From positions 2,542,001-2,606,000 of the forward strand of contig NC_044019.1 in NCBI RefSeq assembly GCF_900496995.4: a stretch of 64,000 nt of DNA, in the 5' to 3' direction. Positions 12,701 to 23,873 of this stretch are shown in pieces. Source of the DNA: Aquila chrysaetos chrysaetos (lineage: Eukaryota > Chordata > Aves > Accipitriformes > Accipitridae). The notes under the pieces were generated by a model. The model was not told where the DNA came from and made no database searches. It worked only from the letters and a program-made list of their open reading frames with translations. Each line of letters starts with the position of its first letter. Positions within the stretch are counted from its first letter, which is position 1. A program made the position numbers and the translations under genes.

Positions 12701-13333
12701 CCGCTTTCGCCAGCCCCTATGCCCGTTTTCCCGATGGGGACCAGTGTGCACGGGACAGGGTTGACGTCAACGGGCTTTCAGCGGGGATGATGGATGGCAC
12801 GGGAAAAGCGCTCCCGTTCCCGACCCGCTGGCTGGGAAATGCTGCCCGCCGCCCGGAGCCGAGAGGGGCTCCGGTAAACCGGCCCCGGCAGTGCCCAGCC
12901 GGGGAGCCCTTGGGGACGGGGGGAGCCCGGTTGCAGCCCCCATGCTTTCGGTGCAGCGATGTTTTCGGGGTGTTCACGTCTCGGCTTGGAGCCTGGGGTA
13001 CGTTTTAGGGATGCCAGGAGCAACTCGTTGGTAGCCGTGGGGCGCGGGGGGAGCACTGGGGTTGTCCCACCGGGGGTCGGGACCTCTCCTCCCCCCCCCC
13101 CCATCACCCCCGGGGGCTGCCGGAGAGCCCATCCCGCTCCTCCCCGGTACCGCATCCGCGACGGGCATCCCCCAAAACCACTGCCCGCCCCCCCCCAACC
13201 GCCTGCCGGGGATGCTCCGAGGCAGGTGCGGCCCCGTTCCCCGCCGGTGGCCACGGGGACCGAGGCGGTCGCCGTCCCGGGTGCCCGGGAGCGCTCAACC
13301 CCACCCCGCGTCGCCGCCACCGCGGGCACTCAC
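3794..13333 (-). other. RIMS3: RIMS3 5' intron region
   Basis: About 9.5 kb between the probable non-coding first exon and the first coding exon of RIMS3. It is mostly GC-rich with several AT-rich islands (4,551-4,690; 4,810-4,910; 7,801-8,110; 11,190-11,390) that could be regulatory. A purine (GGA)n tract lies at about 7386-7421. Long open frames are present on both strands but match no family I recognise, and they are expected by chance in GC-rich DNA. Extra untranslated exons cannot be excluded: minus-strand donor-like sites occur near 6351 and 6730. Confidence 0.5.
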
Positions 13334-13500
13334 CGCCGCTGCCGCCGCCGCCGCCGCCCGTTCCCGCTCCTCCCCTCGGCCCCGGCGGGCTGCTGGGAGC
13401 GGCGGGCGGGGGAGCCCCGGGCCCGGCCCCGGCCCCGACGGCCCGGGCTGCCGCCGAGAGGGGCCGGCGTCCCCCCCCCGAGGGTATGAGCCCCCGAAAG
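12780..13500 (-). promoter_or_regulatory. RIMS3: CpG island / RIMS3 promoter region
   Basis: This stretch is dense in CG dinucleotides and GC-box-like G/C runs, unlike the sequence on either side. It covers the probable RIMS3 first-exon donor at 13334. It is read as the RIMS3 promoter because no other minus-strand gene is present. No TATA box is evident. Confidence 0.55.
13334..13490 (-). other. RIMS3: Probable non-coding first exon of RIMS3
   Basis: In the CpG island, the minus strand has a strong donor: a GCCGCC-rich exon end followed by GTGAGTGCC (GTGAGT = 13333-13328). Its location upstream of the RIMS3 coding exons, on the same strand and inside a CpG island, fits a non-coding exon 1. 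The transcription start is not visible, so the right boundary is an estimate. No start codon is assigned here. Confidence 0.5.
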
Positions 13501-13529
13501 TTGGCGGCTGCGTCCTGCTCCCAGCAGCT

Positions 13530-14045
13530 ACCCACCGAGAGCTGCCAGCTGGACCCCAAAAGCCACCGGCCAGACCCTACACCCATCAGTCGGATGCTAA
13601 GGGCTGCTGGTTGCACCCTACGCCTGCAAGGCGGACCCCAAGAGCCTCCGGCTGGACCCTACACCCACCAACCGGAGCCCAAGAGCCACCAGCGGGACCC
13701 TACACCCATCAGCTGGACCCCAAGAGTCATCAGCCAGATGCTACAAGAGCCCAAGAACCACCAGCCAGACCCTACATCCATCAACCAGAGACCCCTAGAG
13801 CCACCAGCCAGACCTTACACCCATCAGTTGAACTCCAAGAGCTGCCAACCTGACCCTTCTCCCATCAGCTGGACCCCAACGGCTACTGGCCAGACCGCAC
13901 TACTATCACCCAGATCCCAGAAGTCACCAGCCGGACCCCAGGAGTCAGCAGCCAGACCCCACACCCATCAGCCAGACCCCAGGGGATGCCCACAGGACCG
14001 CGGGAGCCTCCAGCCAGACCTGAAGTGCTGCCAGCCGGTCCCTCC
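13530..14045. repeat. Imperfect ~41-bp minisatellite upstream of RIMS3
   Basis: About ten to twelve diverged copies of a roughly 41-bp unit, built on the pattern CCACCAGCCAGACCC, then TACACCCATCAGC, then TGGACCCCAAGAG. The best copies lie between 13,640 and 13,840; later copies are shortened or mutated. The unit lacks stop codons in some frames, so long spurious open frames span it. It starts next to the RIMS3 CpG island, on the upstream side of that gene. Confidence 0.8.
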
Positions 14046-14049
14046 TCAG

Positions 14050-17000
14050 CCTGGGCAGCTGCAGTACCTGCTCCTTCAGGAACTCCTGGACCTCTTGGCT
14101 CTGATCCCTTTCGGCTGCCACCGGAGTGCGAGCGTGGAGGCATGGGGACCAATGAGGCACTTCTTGTGCCCTGGTTCCTCCCAAAGGAGAAAGTTTGAAC
14201 AGAGAGGCAGCCCTGGTTCCTGTGCTGCCCTTGGACTCACCTTGGCTCCCTGAATACAAACACTAATTTCTCTCCAAGCACCGTCTCTTTTTACTCATGG
14301 TAAATTCCTCCAGTGCTTTCCCTGCGTTGCCTCTGCAGGCTGCGCACCACGGCTGACATGGAGCCACGTGCCAGGAGGAAACCCTCCTTCACCGACTTTA
14401 ACTCTGTCCCTCCCTAAAATAATGCCAGGCTTGGATTTCCCAGTGGGTGGGCTCCCCATCCTCCCCATGTCGGGGTCCCAGGGCTGCCACCAGCATCCCG
14501 GGCTGCAGGAAACCACCTGGCCCTCGTGGGAAAAGCCTTTGCCAGGTTCCCCGTATCGGGGTCAGGGCCTGGGGGGTGATTTGGGACCGTGGCCCCTGGG
14601 GTGGGTTGGTAAGTACGGTGTTCAACGGGCATCCATCGGTACAGGGAGGATGGGGGGAAAGTTCCCCCTGCGGCAGCTGCTGGAAGGGAAGGGGACAGCG
14701 GCGAGAGTCGGGATGCGGCGGGTCCCAGCGTTGTGCACGGGAAAGCTGGTTAAGGAGCAGGAATAGCTGAAAGAACTAAATATGGAAACTTGGATAAAAC
14801 ATCGCTGAAATAGGGAGATGGTTTCCTAACAGAATTCAAAGCATATAAACAAACTCAGGGAGGGAGAGAGGTTGTCTGGAGGGGGCCTTTATGAGTAATA
14901 TTTAGAAAAACTAGCTGAAAATATCTCGGTAGGGAAGGCTATCTCATCAAAGCAAACTTCCAGCTTTGTGGGGAAAGTGTCAGTCCTGGGAACATATTGT
15001 TTTGCGGGAAGAGATAGTGAAAACACGTGCCTTGACAGTGAAAAGCCTCTCCTTTAATGTTTTTTTTTTCCAACTGCCACATTTCGATGATAAAACATGA
15101 AGTTTCATGGCAATAATAAAATAATTATTTTGACAAAGTTTTCAGTTCGACTGGTAGGAAACTTTCTGACCGACTGGTTTTCTGCTTCCCTTGGCAGGTT
15201 GCGCCAGGATCCCTCGCTGACCTCCCGCCGGGAGGGACTCAGTGGCTCGTTCCCACGTGCTCGAGACCAGGGGTGTGCAGCACCGACAGCCCCTGCAGCC
15301 GATCCCCCGGGAAGCGCTTACCCAGAGCAGGATGGACAAAAGCCCCGGACTTGGTCTTGCGCTGGGATCCCATCAGGGCTCTCCCATCTCTAATGTCTCT
15401 TAATTCGTTAAGGAGCTCAGCTCTCCGGTTTGTCGGCTCCTCACCACCTTCTCCTTTATGTTTTGGTTTTGTGCCGGCGAAAAGGGGATAGTTTAATGTG
15501 ATTACTCTGGTAAAGCCCACGTAAGAGGATTCGTGGGACTTGGCTTTACGGTACTGCAGGGGCTATCGGCAGCATGTGGCACAAGGATGAGCGTGCTGGC
15601 CATGGGTTAACGGAAAGCGTGGAAGAGCCTTTGCAAGCTCTGCCATCTTAGGCACCATGGTGTCCCTGCAAGGGTGACCCCGGGATTCTGCAGACCCCGT
15701 GGGTGCCACGTGCTGCCTTTACCCTGCCTCTGCAGGGCAGGCACCTGCCTGAGCATGGCTGCTGCTCATCCTGGTGAGAGGTGGACATAAGGGGCAACAG
15801 AAAACACAAAAGAAGGGGGCAGAAATGCCGGGGGGACTGGGGCTGCCCTGGGGGCTCTGGGGCTGGGCGTTTGGGGAGGGAGAGGGCTGCACCTCATAAA
15901 GGCTTATGGGGAGAGGATGGTTTATGCTGGGACTGGGTAAATCCAATGTGTTTTGCAGAGGCTTCTCCAGAATAATGCTGCCCCACGCAGGTGCTAGTCC
16001 CCATCCAGAGATCCAGGCTGGGAGGTGGGCTCCGGGTGGGCAGAGGGGCTTGTCCCCTTGGCCACCGCTGGAGCTCTTGGCCACAGGGATGAGCACGTTG
16101 CTGCCGCTGCTCAGGGAGATTGTCGGTGCTGCGTCAGCTCTGCAGCTTGCTCTCTCGTTCCTGTGCTGTGTCCCACTTCTCGCAGGAGAAGGAGCTACGC
16201 CGAGATGCTGTAAAAATCTCTTTTTGCTGTTCTGCAGGGAGCAATTGGGTCACGTGTGCCCACCAGTATCCTACTGGGAAAGCCAGCGTGGTTGACCTGT
16301 GCTGGGCACCAGCCAGGCAAGAGGCACTAGCACACCATCTGCTTCTCCTCAGGATGCTGCAGGCACTGGGAAACCCACTGTCCTGCAGCGGGACCGAGCA
16401 AGCTGAACCAAATCCCAGCTCTGAGCTGGGAGCCGCATCCTCTCCCCACTGCCGGCAAGATGAAAGTGCTTACCTGGGAATGGGGTCGCCCAGTTAGAGC
16501 TGGGCCGAGCATCTTGGCTCAGAGTGGCTCATCTGCAGCTCTTGAGTTAAGGTTTCTAGATTTCATACCTCTGGGGGGTTTTAATGACTTCTGTCGTCTC
16601 TGCCCTGGGGATGAAGGGCTGGGAGAACTAGGGAGAGTGTGATGGCTGGTTGGGAGCTCCTGTCTGGACCAGAGAAGGTAAAAGCGCCTTGCTGTTCTGG
16701 GAGCCGAGTTCAAACCTTGAGCTACCCGAGTACAAAAGCTGCTGGTGACCCACAGCACTGCGGCTGACACCAGATTGTCCTTCAGGTCTTCTGGTCTCCC
16801 AAAGAGTCCTTTGGTGACACCCAAACCATCGTCTCTCCTGTGTCTTTCTGGGGTTTTCTTTCAATGCAGAAGACAAGGTTTCCACAGGACCTTCAAAAAT
16901 GTGTGTACGTGTACAGGCATATAAATATATACTCTTAACTCAAATATACTTAAATATCATATAGTTGGTCCCCAACTGGGAGATGTACCAGGTGGGTTGT

Positions 17001-19190
17001 GGCACTTGCAAGCTGGCTCAGGAGCCTGGTTTGCAGCCCAGCATCAGGTGTGAACCGAGATGTGGCACAATGGGGCAGCCTGCAGGACTAATGGGCCCCA
17101 AAATCTGGCCCTAAATAGCCTCTTTTTTTCCCCAAATCTACAAGGCATCACATTCATGTCCATACATAATTTATACCCAGGTTTTTCTTTTCTACGCTTT
17201 TCTTTGCTTGGGGATAATTGACCCAAAGCAACAGCTTATTTGGGATGAGTCCAGAGGACTGCTCTAACAGCAGTCCTGGGGGACGGGAGGGGGCTGAGCC
17301 GAGGAGAAGGGGCAGGCATGTCACCTCTGCTCTAAGAGACGATTTTCCGAAGTGTCAAACAAATTCAGCCCTTCCAAAACCTGGCCCTGGGGTGCAGTCA
17401 GTGCAGCACAGCTCCTCAGGGTCCCATTGCCGGCGCAGGAGGGAATCAGCTGAGCAGGTAGCATATGTTGCTTAAGTGCGAACTCAACAAACCAAGAACA
17501 AATTTGTGCAAGCACTGATAAAGCAGAGAGTGGAAAAGCGCTTTTCTTTCTTTCTTTCTTTCTTTTTCTTGTTTTTCTTGGCTCCTCCACGTTACGGGCA
17601 GGCTGACACAGAGACCTCTGTGTTTGCAGATGGCCGTGATCCTTCTTGGGGAAGCCGAGCAGCTCCAGACAATGCGTCCATTGCTGCCGAGAGAGCAGGT
17701 GGGGAGGAAACGGAGCATCACGGGCGCGGCGCAACAGCACACAAAAGGATCCAGCAGGAGGAGGAGCAGAGTATTGTGCAGAAACCCCTCGAGTGGGGCC
17801 TGGTCCCTGGCAGGAAAAACAGCTGGTTGGTTTGACAGCTGTGCCTGGCAGCAAAGTCAGCAGCAGTGCCGGCTAATTGATTTATAAATGAGTCATTTTG
17901 AAGAGGTGCCATATAGCATTGCATATCATCACCCTCAAACATTACAAAAAAAGGAGGCTAGCTTAGAAACTGTGAGAATTAAAAAAAAGCAAACCAACTG
18001 TAGCATGACTTTTATTTCTCTTGGCTGCCTTGCAAGTGCCCTGAGATCATGAAGTTGCAAGACTTTCAATAAAACTGCAGGAATTTGCTGCAAGATAGCT
18101 CCCACTTCACTGCCAACACAAAGCCTTCAGGGCAGCTGAGCTCTGAAACCGCAGTGCACACAGAAATTTGTCCCATTTCCTACATTTGGGCAAAAGTCAC
18201 GCAACAGAAACCACAGATCTGAACTCTGTGTTTGCAGGACGCAGGAGGGATTTTCTCCTCTCTTGTGCAGGGTGCAGAGCCCACGCAGCGAACCGCCGTA
18301 CCAGAAACTTCACCAGCAGACATCACCAATTTTGGAAACTCCATGAAAAGTGCAGCAGCCACACAGGACCTGACTTTCCTTTCCCATCTCAAATGACATT
18401 TAAAGCACCAGAGAGGCAAATCCTCTTGCTAGTTGTAAATTGGATGCAAACGATTTGGGCACCAGAAAGACAATAAGGAGGCAAAGATGGAGTCACTTTT
18501 CAGGATGCACTTTTTCATGGGAAAAATACTGAAGCAGCATGAGTCACACTTCAGTGTAACATGTCCCCGAGCCAGAAAAGCAGTTCCTGGGAAACGCGAT
18601 AGCTGGCTGTACTGGCGCATAGACTTTTGCTTGAATTGGCTCCAGCTCGGGTAGGATAGTAGCAGAAAGTTATCCTGTGATGATAGATCAGAGGCCTGTG
18701 TGAAGACTGTTGGACAGCTCACTGAGGTTTAATTTGGACAGCTCTCAGGGCCTTGACAGGCAGGGCTGGAAACCTCCTTGGATGAGCCAACGGGCTCACG
18801 GAGGAGCAACTCCTCCACCGTGGCTGTGCTGAAGGACGCAAAGCTCTACCTGTCAGCCCCAGCAGCAGGGTCCTGGGGGGACCCTCGGCCTATGATCCCT
18901 GTGCTGCCAGGACCTCGGAGACAATGAGCAACAGCAACAGCTTCCTTCAACGCCTCAGGTGAGGGACAGGGAGCAAGACATCGGGCTCCCTGCCCAGGGG
19001 ACTGCCCCACGCCTGCCCACCTCGGCCTAAGGCCTCGGCCCCGCTGGACACCAGGCCCACACAGGCCTAGGCCGGGAACGACCTGGGCCAGTCCCTGCTG
19101 CACCCAGAAGCTCGGCTCCCTCTCGAAGCACAGCCGGCACCCGCGGTCCCTCACACCGAGGCCTGGGCCCCCGCTCCGGCCTGTCCGAGA
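14050..19190. other. Intergenic region between RIMS3 and NFYC
   Basis: Divergent intergenic DNA without a recognisable gene. It is GC-rich at first, then has AT-rich, less repetitive stretches (14,760-15,130; 16,890-16,970; 17,880-18,130) that may be conserved non-coding elements. A (TTTC)n microsatellite lies at 17546-17572. Nothing here looks like a tRNA, rRNA or protein-coding exon. Confidence 0.5.
17546..17572. repeat. (TTTC)n microsatellite
   Basis: Several tandem TTTC units followed by a T-rich tail. A simple repeat with no other signal. Confidence 0.85.
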
Positions 19191-19357
19191 CCCCCCGCCC
19201 GGCGGATCCTCCCCCGCCTCGGCTCATGGCACCCCCGCCCTCCACCGCCTCTCCTCAGCCGAGGTCTCGCGAGATCAGCTCCGGGTCATGCGCCTGCGCA
19301 GTGCCGCGGCCCAGGGGGGAAAGGGGCGGAGCCGCCGCCCCGCCGCCTCACGGAGCC

Positions 19358-19495
19358 GCCGCCATCTTGTTTCTCGGCCGCTGGGCGCTCGCTCTTGCTC
19401 TGGCCGCCCCCCCTCCCCCTCCTTCCCGCTTTCCGCCAGCCGGGCCGGAGGCAGCGCGGGCGCCGGAGGCGGAGGTTGCGCCGTCGGCCGCCCCG
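19358..19495 (+). other. NFYC: Candidate NFYC non-coding exon 1a
   Basis: The YY1-type GCCGCCATCTTG, which often sits at the start of transcripts, is followed by a CG-rich stretch ending CCCCG and a consensus donor GTGAGTG at 19496. This is a plausible first untranslated exon. The start is inferred from the motif, and there is no transcript evidence in the sequence itself. Confidence 0.4.
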
Positions 19496-20056
19496 GTGAG
19501 TGCGAGGGGAACGGGCGGGAGCGCGGCGGGGGGGGGAGTCGGCGGCCCGTGAGGGGGCGCGGGGCGGGGGCGGCCCGAGGGGTGCTCTCTCTCTCTTCCC
19601 CCCTCCCCCCTCCAAAACGGCTCCGCTCCGATTGGCAGAGCCGCACCGCGCTCGCTGATTGGCCCGCGCCGGGGGAGGCGGGCGAGGGAGGCTGCGTGCT
19701 GATTGGATACCGAGGAGCGGACCGGGGAGAGGACAGGAAACCGAACCGTTTTCCCCGCGCGGACCGGGGTTGGGGGGGGGCTGCCGGGCCCGGCCCGGGG
19801 GGGGGATGACGACCGAGGCCCGTGTGGTCCCGGGGCTGGCGGAGCGCCTGGGACCGGCGGGCAGAGCTCGGGGCAGGTGCTGCCTGACGGCCGGTGAGCA
19901 GGGCAGGGAGCGGAGGCCTTCCCGGGGCTGCCGGTGCCATCCCGGGCAGCCAGCGGGCGTTGGCGGCGGCAGGCCCGATCTGCTGGGCCCCGACAGGGGA
20001 TTTGCTACGGGAGAGTTCGGTTTCACCTACCGGAGATGCTATATTTTACCGATCTT

Positions 20057-20077
20057 GGGGGGGGGGGGGGGGGGGGG
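20057..20077 (+). repeat. G homopolymer of 21 bases
   Basis: An uninterrupted run of 21 G between a short AT-rich stretch and GTCGACC. It could form intramolecular or intermolecular G-quadruplexes. It lies at the downstream edge of CpG island 1. Confidence 0.95.
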
Positions 20078-20080
20078 TCG

Positions 20081-22690
20081 ACCTAAGCCTTAAGGGGCTT
20101 CTCCAGAGCCTACCCCAGCACTTGGTGGGAAGAGGAGCAGGACCCAAGCCGAAGCGGTTGGGATGAGTTGTGGGTCTCTGGTCAATACCTGATGGATTGT
20201 TTAATCTCCACTCGAAACCCAAGGGCTCTGAAAGCTGTGAAAATATCTGCACGTAAATGTGGTCTCCCCAGATTCTGCTTTTTCTTGAGCTGAGAAAATG
20301 AAAGAGATGCCCCCCCAGTAACTGGTGAAGCACTATATATTAACAGCAGTATGAGTATGGCATGGATGAAAGCAAATTCTTTTTGGCTGGGCTGGATTTC
20401 ATTCAGGTCAGTTCATTCTCCGGCCGCATCGTTAGCTGTGCAGGTGTTTGGGGGGTCAGGGCTGAGTGGTGGGCATAGGACAAGCGGGGTGGCAGGACAG
20501 CTCTTTGGTGGCAGGGACGGCTTACGCTTCGTGTTGGCTGAGCTGTGGCCCAGGGCTGGCTCCAGAACCCAGAGCTCTGGCAAACTTCAGATTGCTTGCA
20601 GAAGAAGAAATGATAGCGCTGGCTACTTCTGGAATGTGACTTCATATCGCCTTTTGAGACACCTGTTGAGTAAAGTATTCTCCATGTACTTATGAATAAA
20701 TACTTCTTGTCTGTCTCAATAGCTGTCTGAGTACATGCAATTAAAAGGAAAGTCTCAACTGGCTTCACTTTGCGATGCAGAGCAAACAGTTGCAAGCATG
20801 CGGTTAACTTTTCCTCTAGTCCTACATCCAGAAAATAGACCTCCTGGGTCATCAGACATCGTTTGCTGCTGTTGCCCTTGGCAACATCATGTGTCAGGCT
20901 TACCCATGCCCTTAAATTAGGTTATGTTTTTGGACTAGGCTGGATCTGTGTTTGCCTTCAGTTGAGCCGTGCTCTGGTAGCAGCCTAAACTTACCTGGGC
21001 CCAGCTTACAGTCCCTTAGGCATTGGTCATTGTGGTCACAGCCTGATGTAATCTCACATCTGCCATCGCATGCTCCGTCATAACCACATTCGGTTTTGTG
21101 TCACTGTTACAAGGGCTCGTTTGAGATGCTGGCTCATGCAGGGGCTTGTGGCCTTTGGGCTGCTGTGACCATGCTGAGTGGAGGATTCGGACACATTTTG
21201 GGGTGAACACAGAGTTCTTGGTCAAAGCAAAACATGGTGCCTTGAGTCAGACCTTTGAAACCCCTGCGCAGCACAGAGAGCTGTTCACTCTGAGCGAGGA
21301 GTGAGAACCGGGTGTAATCCCGCCGGTTTTCAGGGTGCTGCAGGTTGGCTGGGTGACCTTGAGCCAGTCATTTATCCTGCGTGGGCAACCTGTTCCCTCT
21401 CGTTATTTTGTACTTTATAAAGATAAGTCGTGTTTGTCAGTGTATGTTCTCATGCCATACATGAATAATGTGCAGTGCCGCTTTCTTAGAAGTGCCGCAA
21501 CCTGCAAAATGCAGCGACAGATGACAGTCACTGGGTTAAGAGCATTCTTTTCTCCTTATGTCTTCCCAGTAGCTTTGTAGTTAAATCTTTCAAGTGGGAT
21601 TTTGGCAATTCCTGAGTGTTAGCTCAACTGCCCCGAGTGGTTTCAGAGCAAGAACAGTTGCAGTAAACCCTTTACTGCAGGGCTTACCACAATTAATTTG
21701 ATTTTTTTTTTTTTTTCACTGTCACTAAGAATTATTAGAGCAGTAGCTGTTCCTGTGGCTGTGCTGGGTCATACCCGCATGCAGGAGAGAGGCTCTCAGT
21801 CCGGTCTGTAGGTGACAGGGGGTCGCCTTGCTCTGCGAGAAGGCAGGTGGGGATGTGTTTGGGCAGTCGTTACCACTCGAAATACCAGCGAGGCATTCCT
21901 GTTCTCTGAAGGAAAGGTGGTGGGCTGTTCTGGGTTTGTTTTGCATACCGCCTGAAAGTACCTTGCATACCTCTAATAGTAAGCATACCGCAGCTCTTAT
22001 CTGAGGAATGAGACAGGAAGAGAACAAAGCATTGCAAAGTAGTAGTATTTGTTTTTTTAAGACATGTTTTACCCAATTATATTTAATAAATCACAGGGAA
22101 GATCTATTTTTAAATTAATCTCTCCTTGCTATCTGATTCAAACTAGTTTAATCTGCAGGACTAGTAAAGCATTGGCTGTGCTTCATAATATTTTTTCCTC
22201 TGCTGCTCTATATATAATCCTGTAAGCACATTATTTTCAAGCAGTAAATTGTATCTTGGAATGCAGCTCGAAATCCATTCGGGTATTGTTGATAGCTTGT
22301 GTCCGCATAGGTTAAAATATCGTAAACACGCCGTTCCCAACTTGCAGTCCGATCTGAGAGCTACCGAAGCGTTTTCGGAGGCTCCGATAACCGCATGCCG
22401 GGGGAAGCGAGGCTGGCGGGATGTAGTGCGTGTGGTTGAAGCTGCTGAGGGGGATCTTCAGCATACAAGAGGTGAAAGCTCTGCCAGCGCTCGCTTCGCT
22501 CCCCGAGGCGTCCCACAAGGAGGAACGTTGGAGGTATTCGGCCTACTGAGAGGGGTCAGGGTCTGCGCCAGGAAGGCGTGTGTTTGGGTGGCTGCTTGCT
22601 AAATTGGGGTGTTTTATCTGTCTGAAGAGCAGGCTGTCTTTTTTTTTAACTTTTTTTTTTTTTCCCCTCGAGCCCCCAGATTATTTTTTC
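20081..22690 (+). other. Spacer between the two NFYC CpG islands
   Basis: Lower-GC sequence, intronic if transcription starts at CpG island 1. It contains poly-T tracts (about 21702-21716 and 22640-22664). No coding exon was recognised. Confidence 0.5.
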
Positions 22691-23031
22691 ATCCCTACAG
22701 ACGCATCGGAGCGCGCGCACACCTTGCGCCTTCGATCCGGGTCGCTGCGCAGCCACGCAAACGTTCTCGGCGGATCGGAGGTGGGAAGTGCCACCGGACC
22801 CCAACCGCAGCTCTCCCGGGGGCAGCTCCCGTCCCCGTCTGCGGGACCCCCTTCACCGCTTGACCGACCGGGAACGGGTCTGGGCGAGTCAGACGGTGGT
22901 ACCCTCCGTCCGACAAACCGAACCCCGCGCGTTTAACTTTTCTGCGTGCACACCCGAGGGCGAGATGTCTCACGCCTCGGTCCTGCCGCGCCTTTGCCCG
23001 GCGATCGCTCTCCTCTCCTTTCCCGGTCGGG

Positions 23032-23240
23032 CCCTGCTTTAACGGCCCAGGCGGGAAGGCCTCTCTCGCCGCAGGGAGAGGGACACCGGCCCGGCCCGGG
23101 CCCTGCTCTAACGGCCCAGGCGGGAAGGCCCCTCTCGCCGCAGGGAGAGGGACACCGGCCCGGCCCGGGCCCTGCTCTAACGGCCCAGGCGGGAAGGCCT
23201 CTCTCGCCGCAGGGAGAAGGACACCGGCCCGGCCCGGGCC
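23032..23240. repeat. 69-bp tandem triplication in the NFYC CpG island
   Basis: Three head-to-tail copies of a 69-bp GC-rich unit starting AACGGCCCAGGCGGGAAGGC at 23041, 23110 and 23179. The copies differ by only a few substitutions, and the third is shortened by several bases. The unit includes a CGGCCCGGCCCGGGCC segment. Because 69 is a multiple of three, open frames persist on both strands, which mimics a repeat protein. Confidence 0.92.
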
Positions 23241-23381
23241 CCGCCGCCGGTGCTGGGCCTGCACGGCCGCCCTCCGCGCCCGCGCGTCGCCCCGTGACCC
23301 GCCGGTGCGATCGGCGCCCCGTGACGCGGCGGCGGAGCCGGGGGAGGTGGTGGGCTGCTGCTGGAGTGACAGGCGCGCGGG

Positions 23382-23660
23382 CCAATCGACAGCCGCCTCA
23401 CGACCCCCTCCCCCTCCCCCTCCGTCTGTTTGAATAGGAGCCGAACGACCAATAGGAGCCGCCGGGGCGGGCGGTGAGGGCCCGGCCGCCGCGCTGCGGA
23501 GGGGGCCGCGGGTGGGGAGCGCGGCGGCCGGGCGCCGCTCTGACCCCTGCGCCGCCTCTCAAGGTAACTTTAAAACAGGAAGTGGACGGCGAGGTTGCGC
23601 CGCCGGCGGTAGCCAATGGACGCTCGGGGCCTCGCCCACCCCCGGCGGCGTCCGGCCAAT
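23382..23660 (+). promoter_or_regulatory. NFYC: Cluster of four CCAAT boxes
   Basis: CCAAT at 23382, 23449, 23613 and 23656, all on the plus strand, each in a GC-rich context (GCCAATCG, ACCAATAG, GCCAATGG, GCCAATGG). These match the NF-Y pentamer core. The last two lie about 130-175 bases before the exon-1b ATG, within the usual promoter-proximal range. Confidence 0.7.
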
Positions 23661-23699
23661 GGGCGAGGGCGGGGCGGGCCGGGCGGGCGCAGCAGGGTA

Positions 23700-23873
23700 G
23701 GCTGTGCGGCGGTTGTTAAAGGGGCCGGCGGCCCGGTCCGGCGGGGACGCGGAGTCCCGGCAGGCAGGGGTCAGCTCAAAGACAAAGGGATGGCGGGGAG
23801 ACCCGGGGGCTTCCGCGTCCGCGCCGCAGCCGCCCCCCGACCGGCGGGCAGGGCCTGCGGCGGCCGCGGCCCG
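23700..23873 (+). other. NFYC: Candidate NFYC first exon 1b
   Basis: The exon-like segment ends GGCCCG at 23873 with the donor GTAAGTT. It contains an ATG at 23790 in a good context (G at -3 and +4) that opens 28 codons to the donor. If spliced to the NFYC exon starting at 38192, that frame is out of register with NFYC and stops at the next exon junction, so it would be an overlapping upstream ORF. The exon start is an estimate. Another donor-like AAG/GTAACT lies at 23561-23569. Confidence 0.45.

Larger units (their letters stand above)
19190..20080 (+). promoter_or_regulatory. NFYC: CpG island 1, candidate upstream NFYC promoter
   Basis: A CG-dense island with a typical housekeeping promoter set: a TCTCGCGAGA palindrome (19265-19274), an NRF1-like ATGCGCCTGCGCA (19288-19300), a YY1-type GCCGCCATCTTG (19358-19369), and three inverted CCAAT boxes (ATTGG at 19631, 19658 and 19702). 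Plus-strand donors GTGAGT at 19496 and GTGAGC at 19894 suggest one or two untranslated first exons spliced towards NFYC. Assignment to NFYC is inference from strand and order; a promoter for a divergent non-coding RNA is possible. Confidence 0.55.

Noticed and set aside
13486-14253. 255-codon open frame resembling a Pro/His/Gln repeat protein
   Set aside because: The peptide pattern comes from the ~41-bp minisatellite, unit lengths vary without regard to frame, and there are no splice or start signals of a gene.
22695-23437. Open frames on both strands with a 23-residue peptide repeat
   Set aside because: They are produced by the 69-bp promoter triplication; a repeat open on both strands simultaneously indicates DNA-level duplication rather than coding.
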